Below, one piece after another: positions 60,075 through 64,000 of a stretch of 64,000 bases of DNA. The first letter of the stretch is position 1; each line of letters begins with the position of its first letter. The notes under the pieces are model-generated. The model searched no databases. It had not been told where the DNA came from and saw nothing but the letters and a program-made list of their open reading frames with translations. The stretch is taken from contig OX637392.1 of assembly GCA_951799425.1 (NCBI GenBank), positions 32,820,093-32,884,092 of the forward strand. The letters run 5' to 3'. Source of the DNA: Ilex aquifolium (taxonomy: Eukaryota; Streptophyta; Magnoliopsida; Aquifoliales; Aquifoliaceae). Both the position numbers and the translations under genes were made by a program.

Positions 60075-63036
60075 TTGAAACATCTCCCATCTGACCTCAA
60101 ATATGCATTTTTGGGAGAGAATGAGTCATATCCAGTGGTAATTTCATCTAAACTCACAGACTTGCAAGAGTCTAAATTGCTTGAAGTTCTTCGAAGTCAT
60201 AAAAGTACCATTGGATGGACCATCGCTGACTTGAAAGGTATAAGCACGTTAATCTGCAATCATGCCATATACCTTGAAGAGGATTCAAAACCCTCTCGTC
60301 AAATGCAGCGACGACTGAACCCTCACAGGAAGGAAGTTGTGAGAATCGAGGTACTCAAACTCTTAGATGTAGGAATAATCTTCCCTATCTCAGATAGTAA
60401 ATGGGTCAGTCCAACCCAAGTTGTGCCAAAAAAATCTGGGGTCACAGTGGTCAGAAATGATGCAAATGAACTAGTACCAACTCGAGTCGTCACAGGATGG
60501 CGAATGTGTATTGATTATCGAAAACTCAATTTGGTCACTAGAAAATATCATTTTCCTCTCCCATTTCTTGACCAAGTCCTAGAGAGAATTGCAGGCCATG
60601 CATTTTACTGGGTATTCAGGGTATAACCAAATTGAGATAGCCCTAGATGATCAGGAGAAAACAACCTTCACATGCCCCTTTGGCACATTTGCATTCAAAA
60701 GGATGTCATTTGGACTTTGTAACGCTCCTGCAACATTCCAAAGATGTATGCTAAGCTTGTTCAGTGATATGGTTGAAAAAAATTTGGAAGTATTTATGGA
60801 TGACTTCTCTGTCTATGGTGATTCCTTCGATTTGTGTTTAACCAATCTGGAGAAAGTACTGATCAGATGTAAGGAAGCCAACCTAGTGCTCAATTGGGAA
60901 AAATGCCATTTTATGGTAACACAGGGCATTGTTCTTGCTCACATTGTGTCGTCTGAAGGCATGAAAGTTGACAAGGCAAAAATAGATTTGATTGGAAATT
61001 TGCCTGCCCCTAAGACTGTAAAGGATGTCTGATCATTCCTAGGACATGCAGGGTTCTACAGGAGATTCATAAAAGATTTCAGTACCATAGCAAAACCAAT
61101 GTGTCACCTCCTAAGTCAGGATGTAATATTTGATTGGAATGAAGCATGCCAAAAAGCCTTTGACAAGCTAAAAGACATGTTAATTTCTGCACCAATAATG
61201 CAACCCCCTGAATGGAATCTTCCCTTTGAACTAATGTGTGATGCAAGTGATTTTGCTGTAGGTGCTGTATTGGGACAAAGAAAAGATAAGAAACCCCATG
61301 TGATTTACTATGCAAGCAAAACTTTGAATGATGCTCAAATGAATTATTCGACAACTGAGAAAGAATTGTTTGCTGTAGTTTTTGCACTGAAAAAATTTCG
61401 TTCTTATCTTGTTGGTTCTTCTGTTACTGTATTCACTGACCATGCAGCCCTAAAATTTTTGCTCACAAAGAAGGATGCCAAACCAAGACTCTTGAGATGG
61501 ATACTTTTGCTCCAAGAGTTTGATCTTGTCATCAAAGACAAGAAGGGTGTCGAGAATGTGGTGGCAGATCATCTGTTCAGACTAACCTATGAATCTCATG
61601 AGGATGGACTGCCAATCAATGAGAAATTCCCTGATGAACAACTGTTCATGATTGATAGGACACCATGGTATGCAGACATTGCTAACTTTCTTGCTACTGG
61701 TACACTCCCTCCATCCTTTACCATGTTGGACAAAAAGAAATTTCTGAGGGAGGTTCGTAACTTCTTTTGGGAGGATCCTTACGTATTCAAGTACTGTAAA
61801 GATCAAATCATAAGACGATGCATCCCTGCTCATAAAAGTAGCCAGGTAATAACATTTTGTCATTCTGAAGCATGCGGTGACCACTTTTCATCAAGAAAAA
61901 CAGCTGCAAAAATATTGCAGTGTGGATTTTACTGGCCCACATTTTTCAAAGATGTTCATGCCTTTTGTTTAATTTGTGATAGGTGTCAAAGGTTGGGAAC
62001 CATTTCTAAAAGAAATATGATGCCCTTAAACCCCATTCTGGTAATTGAAATTTTTGACTGTTGGGGCATCGATTTTATGGGACCATTCCCCCCTTCCTTT
62101 GGCTATCTGTGCATTTTAGTGGCTGTAGACTATGTATCCAAATGGGTTGAAGCAATTCCATGCCGAAACAATGATCACAAAACAGTGATCAAATTTTTGA
62201 AAGAAAATATTTTGTCTCGGTTTGGAATTCCGAAATCAATCATAAGCGATGGGGGTGCTCATTTTTGCAATCATCCCTTTTGGAATTTAATGAAAAAATA
62301 CTTGATTTTTCACAAAATTGCAACCCCTTATCACCCACAGACCAGTGGACAAGCTGAGTTAGCTAATCGGGAGATCAAATTAATTTTGGAAAAAACGGTG
62401 AATCCAGATCGCAAAGATTGGTCGTTAAGACTAACTGATGCGCTCTGGGCATACCGTACTGCTTTTAAAATAATTTTAGGCATGTCTCCTTATTGATTAG
62501 TCTATGGAAAGCCATGTCACTTGCCTGTGGAATTGGAACATAGGGCATACTGGGCCATTAAAGCAATGAATTTTGACTTGGACAAGGCTGGGCTAACAAG
62601 GAAACTTCAGATAAATGAATTGGAGGAGTTGAGAAATGAAGCATATGAAAATGCTAAGATTGCTAAAATCAGGATGAAAATTTTTCATGACAAACACATT
62701 GTGCAGAAATCTTTTGAGCCATCTCAAAAAGTCTTGCTATTTAATTCAAGACTCCGCCTCTTTCCTGGTAAGTTGAAATCAAGATGGACTGGGCCTTACA
62801 TTGTCAAAAAGGTGTTTGAACATGGAGCAGTTGAAGTGGAAAACCCAGCAAACGGTAATAATTTTACTGTTAATGGTCAGAGGTTAAAACCATTTTTGGA
62901 GAATTTTGTTAGAAATGTGGAAACCATTCTTTTAATGGAACCAAAGTACTCCTCCGAAATTCGCGCCTGCCGACACTCCAGTGGATTGGGTCAGGAAATA
63001 TCTACTCCAACCCGACCCACTGGGGCGCCTTTATAA
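60075..63036 (+). pseudogene. E57 reverse transcriptase, RNase H and integrase
   Basis: The RT runs from about 60.3 to 61.1 kb and has GWRMCIDYRKLN, FGLCNAPATFQRCM and the catalytic VFMDDFSVYGDSF. RNase H (61.2-61.6 kb) has [26 protein letters not shown] and [18 protein letters not shown]. The integrase (61.8-63.0 kb) has an HHCC zinc finger (ending [11 protein letters not shown]). Its core residues lie in [25 protein letters not shown] and [16 protein letters not shown], and the C-terminal domain contains FPGKLKSRWTGPYIVKKVF. No chromodomain is present, as expected for Athila. A few breaks are present. Confidence 0.88.
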
Positions 63037-63065
63037 GGCACCCACTTTTTCCCCAACCGCCGCAG

Positions 63066-63302
63066 TTGCCCCCCCCCCCCCACTTCTTCTTCTTTTTCTT
63101 TTCTTCTTCTTCCTTCTGTTCGTCTTCGAGTTCTCTGTTACCCAAGAAACCACCCATGACCACACACTCCACAAACACGATTTTTTGCTTCATGCTTTCC
63201 ATTTTAATCTTATATTTGCTCATGGGTGTTCTTCTCTTGTTCGCACTCACATATAAGGATTTTCAGTCTACCCGAAATCCAGATCTGCGCACAGATGAGT
63301 AA
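63066..63302 (+). other. Small frame with one hydrophobic segment, 3' region of E57
   Basis: A 78-codon frame encodes a Pro/Phe/Ser-rich low-complexity start (from a poly-C, CTT-rich tract), then a strongly hydrophobic stretch (FCFMLSILILYLLMGVLLLF), then a polar tail. It begins 30 bp after the integrase frame ends. The equivalent part of H (24.67-24.85 kb) shows no similar frame, and the low-complexity start speaks for chance. Athila elements often carry an env-like gene in this region, so a membrane peptide is conceivable. I do not claim one. Confidence 0.3.
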
Positions 63303-63676
63303 TTTTTGTGTTTTTATTTGTAGGTCTCAGCGGTGAACAAATCTCTACCATTCAACCTCGTCTCCACACTCCATGAAACGGTAAAATCGAAACATTGGGG
63401 ACAATGTTCAGTTTAGGTTGGGGGGTATGATCAGTTCATCAGTTCATTAGTTCATATTTTCGTAAATTTTTAAAATTTTTATTGTCGTCGTTGATCATGC
63501 TTGAACATTGATTGTATAAATTGATGATTATGCTTACGAATCAGCTTCAATCGTCTTTGTGACTGGCAGACGTTAAAGAACCAGATAGTGAGTCTTAAAA
63601 CTTAGCAATCATGGATGTAAATCCTTTTTGGTTTAGCCTAGGAGTTCTACATACTTTTCCATCTGATGTACATACT
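63303..63676 (+). other. 3' non-coding region of E57
   Basis: It contains TTTTATTTGTAGGTCTCAG, which could be a 3' splice site. A block TTGGGGACAATGTTCAGTTT, followed by AGGTTGGGGGG, is typical of Athila/Tat elements upstream of their extra gene. CGTCTTTGTGACTGGCAGACG then holds an imperfect hairpin (GTCT/AGAC). H has the same two blocks at 24.83-24.90 kb, so the region is conserved between copies. Confidence 0.6.
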
Positions 63677-64000
63677 ATGATCATGAGAAAAGCAAGATTA
63701 GTAAGGAAGGCTGAAATCAAAGAAAAACAAGCAAAACCCCTCTGTGGCAGAAGCAGCTTTGCCAAACGCCGTCGTGCCAAAAGGCTTGGTGCCTGTAAAC
63801 AGTGTGGCAGATTCTTTCACGAAAAAAGATACAACCAGTGTTCTGAACCAATTTCCGGTCGCGCACTTGATCGATTAGACTGGATAGTGAATGGGCTGAG
63901 TAAGGATTACCCTGATACGCCATACTATTCCGGTACTGTGCTTAACCGATTTGTGAGAGAGGAAGTTGGGAGAGTTACTGGTTGTCCATTTCACACAGAC
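63677..64000 (+). CDS. Unrecognised frame in the E57 3' region, open to the window edge
   Basis: Starting at ATG 63677, 108 codons are open without interruption up to base 64000 (the last two codons are TNPD-unrelated H-T-D). The protein begins MIMRKARLVRKAEIKEKQAK, then has PLCGRSSFAKRRRAKRLGAC, KQCGRFFHEKRYNQCSEP and ALDRLDWIVNGLSKDYP. It has a very basic stretch (KRRRAKR, a possible nuclear signal) next to a Cys/His cluster (CKQCGRFFH...C). The matching part of H (about 25035-25145) keeps PLCGKNSYAKRRRAR and CLGG. I do not recognise the family. The position is that of the extra (often env-like) gene of Athila elements, but this start shows no signal peptide. Confidence 0.5.
   Translation, partial: MIMRKARLVRKAEIKEKQAKPLCGRSSFAKRRRAKRLGACKQCGRFFHEKRYNQCSEPISGRALDRLDWIVNGLSKDYPDTPYYSGTVLNRFVREEVGRVTGCPFHTD

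Larger units (their letters stand above)
55692..64000 (+). mobile_element. E57: Athila-lineage LTR element, runs off the window
   Basis: A 5' LTR, a tRNA-Asp-like primer site, gag, protease, RT, RNase H, integrase and a long 3' region are present in order. The 3' LTR lies beyond 64000. Gag (HGLDAENPYLHIKDFEEVCG, PHHAFENWTLVGFFYD) and pol ([23 protein letters not shown]-type blocks) are Athila-like, of the non-chromodomain gypsy branch. It is much better kept than H, with only a handful of breaks in the coding region, and so is younger. It inserted into LTR C. Confidence 0.88.

Overview
This is 64 kb of plant nuclear DNA, almost certainly from a eudicot, and almost all of it is mobile-element sequence. 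The evidence is Ty3/gypsy chromovirus and Athila pol proteins, an initiator-Met PBS and tRNA-Asp-like PBSs, a CACTA element with the usual CACTACAAGAAA ends, a hAT fragment, Copia-like LTRs and a plant cytosolic GAPDH exon. I found no intact host gene, tRNA, rRNA or CRISPR array. The species cannot be named from this sequence. The nesting suggests gene-poor, pericentromere-like chromatin.

Layout. 1-2455: 3' end and LTR of a chromovirus (A). 2456-3694: truncated Athila-type LTR (T1). 3695-6628: 5' end of an Athila-type element (M) on the minus strand. 6629-25145: old Athila copy (H) on the plus strand, cut by three later insertions that each have perfect 5-bp target duplications: S1 (6784-8898, ATTAT), the complete chromovirus E2 (9191-19109, CAAAT) and solo LTR S2 (19735-22066, GGATG). 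25146-27945: another gypsy 3' end (D). 27946-32486: LTR B, split by solo LTR S3 (29774-32168). 32487-36900: Copia-type LTR remains, a hAT relic and featureless AT-rich DNA. 36980-42560: a broken transposon-type gene split by a CACTA element (37254-40886, duplication AGC) that carries a GAPDH exon and a LINE 3' end. 42725-46400: a 78-bp minisatellite and two LTR-like blocks. 46400-53740: GT/GA microsatellite, a MITE, a minus-strand Copia-type LTR, a Tat-type 5' end and anonymous DNA. 53741-55691: LTR C. 55692-64000: a younger Athila-lineage element (E57) that runs off the window.

The most interesting signal is not a gene. Several LTRs carry short arrays of CpG-centred palindromes ('words') such as CGTTCGAACG, GTACCGGTAC, GTCCGGAC, CTACCGGTAG and CCTTCCGGAAGG. 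The word class does not follow element ancestry: LTRs A and C are close relatives with different words, while A shares its word with the unrelated Athila LTR of E57, and C shares its word with the unrelated solo LTR S3. Three classes have a preferred spacer between paired words (8, 3 and 12 nt), and it recurs in unrelated LTRs. In most LTRs the array lies shortly upstream of the TATA box. I know of no described function for this arrangement.

Nothing here works as an operon or pathway. The sequence is a record of insertions. All coordinates and alignments were made by eye; element ends confirmed by target duplications are the firmest, and the other boundaries are approximate.
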